Positions 63,827 to 64,000 of a stretch of 64,000 nucleotides of DNA are shown here, one piece after another. The stretch's first letter is position 1, and each line of letters starts with the position of its first letter. Origin of the DNA: SG8-41 sp963802355 (GTDB taxonomy: Bacteria > Pseudomonadota > Gammaproteobacteria > Burkholderiales > SG8-41); the NCBI GenBank assembly GCA_963802355.1, contig CAWDIV010000021.1:248001-312000 (forward strand), given 5' to 3'. Both the position numbers and the translations under genes were made by a program. The notes under the pieces are model-generated. The model did not search any database and was not told the DNA's origin. It saw only the letters and a list, made by a program, of their open reading frames with translations.

Positions 63827-64000
63827 AGTTGCGCCGGTCGCGCAGTTTCCGCAATGTTATGGCGCAACTGCAGCCAGATCAGGCAGCCCAACCCCATGGC
63901 AACGGCGAACCAGAGCGTAGCGAGACGAATCAAGACCGTTGCCGCGACGGCCGAAGGCAGCGGCACGCCAAAATAATTGAGCAGAGCGACCAGCGCTGCC
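63823..64000 (-). CDS. UPF0104/LPG-synthase-TM-like membrane protein, C-terminal part (runs off window)
   Basis: The minus strand from the window edge encodes about 58 residues ending LQLRHNIAETARPAQL with a TGA at 63825-63823. They contain VALLNYFGVPLPSAVAATVL and IRLATLWFAVAMGLGCLIWL, matching the last helices of the LPG synthase TM family. The stop overlaps the GTG start of the DprE1-like gene (GTGA). It therefore belongs to the same operon. The rest lies outside the window. Confidence 0.7.
   Translation of the reverse strand, partial: AALVALLNYFGVPLPSAVAATVLIRLATLWFAVAMGLGCLIWLQLRHNIAETARPAQL

Noticed and set aside
1..64000. CRISPR arrays, tRNA or rRNA genes, intact insertion sequences, prophage genes
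   Set aside because: No regularly spaced repeats, RNA gene signatures, transposase or phage structural motifs were seen on either strand.

Overview
The window is a 64 kb, GC-rich, almost entirely accessory region: one long surface-polysaccharide (exopolysaccharide and/or O-antigen) biosynthesis locus. It holds about 15 glycosyltransferases, nucleotide-sugar enzymes, polytopic membrane transferases, a Wzx-type flippase and methyltransferases. I see no rRNA, tRNA, CRISPR array, phage gene or intact insertion sequence. Several genes belong to families that accompany exosortase A (PEP-CTERM / XrtA) systems: a PLP-dependent decarboxylase (9764-10999), an O-glycosylation-ligase-like Wzy protein (20491-21846), a polysaccharide deacetylase (19524-20456), two asparagine-synthase-type amidotransferases and a TPR protein. 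With the base composition, GtrA/GtrB modules and intergenic CCACGGA-type repeats, this points to a proteobacterium, most likely a betaproteobacterium; the lineage is inferred, not proven. The exosortase itself is not in the window.

Layout. 1-7301 (minus): a compact operon for an amino/acylamino sugar (acetyltransferase, Gfo/Idh/MocA dehydrogenase, two DegT aminotransferases, epimerase, methyltransferases) with a small SMR-like transporter and a polyprenyl-phosphate GT2. 7548-13919 (plus): membrane protein, FkbM methyltransferase, exosortase-type decarboxylase, and a Gtr-like trio (GT-C protein, GtrB-like GT2, GtrA). 13945-16546 (minus): galE and a large membrane protein. 16750-19392 (plus): amidotransferase and TPR protein. 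19524-29704 (minus): deacetylase, Wzy/ligase, GT-C protein, second amidotransferase, Wzx, AlgD-like GDP-mannose dehydrogenase and a GT4. 29955-31121 (plus): a GT4. 30978-39477 (minus): a GDP-D-rhamnose block (gmd, rmd) with two GT2s and three GT4s, two of them close paralogues. 40043-44353: GTs and an LPG-synthase-like membrane protein. 44436-50675 (minus): a partly decayed segmental duplication of a membrane protein plus a CmcI-like gene. 50680-55193 (minus): a CDP-sugar cassette (rfbF, rfbG, C-methyltransferase, 3,5-epimerase, reductase). 55368-59555: pseudogenes and a gene-poor stretch. 59556-64000: methyltransferase, LPG-synthase-like membrane proteins and a DprE1/DprE2-like pair.

Two points stand out. 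First, three excellent sigma-54 (-24/-12) promoters face minus-strand genes at 23556-23571, 28576-28591 and 32090-32105; the first two share about 45 nt of transcribed leader, so an RpoN regulon probably controls the exosortase-type polysaccharide genes. Second, many genes are interrupted by single-base frameshifts that leave otherwise intact family sequence. Most look like sequencing or assembly indels, but between about 44 and 59 kb they coincide with real gene fragments and duplication scars. Coordinates of frameshifted genes span the whole reconstructed gene.
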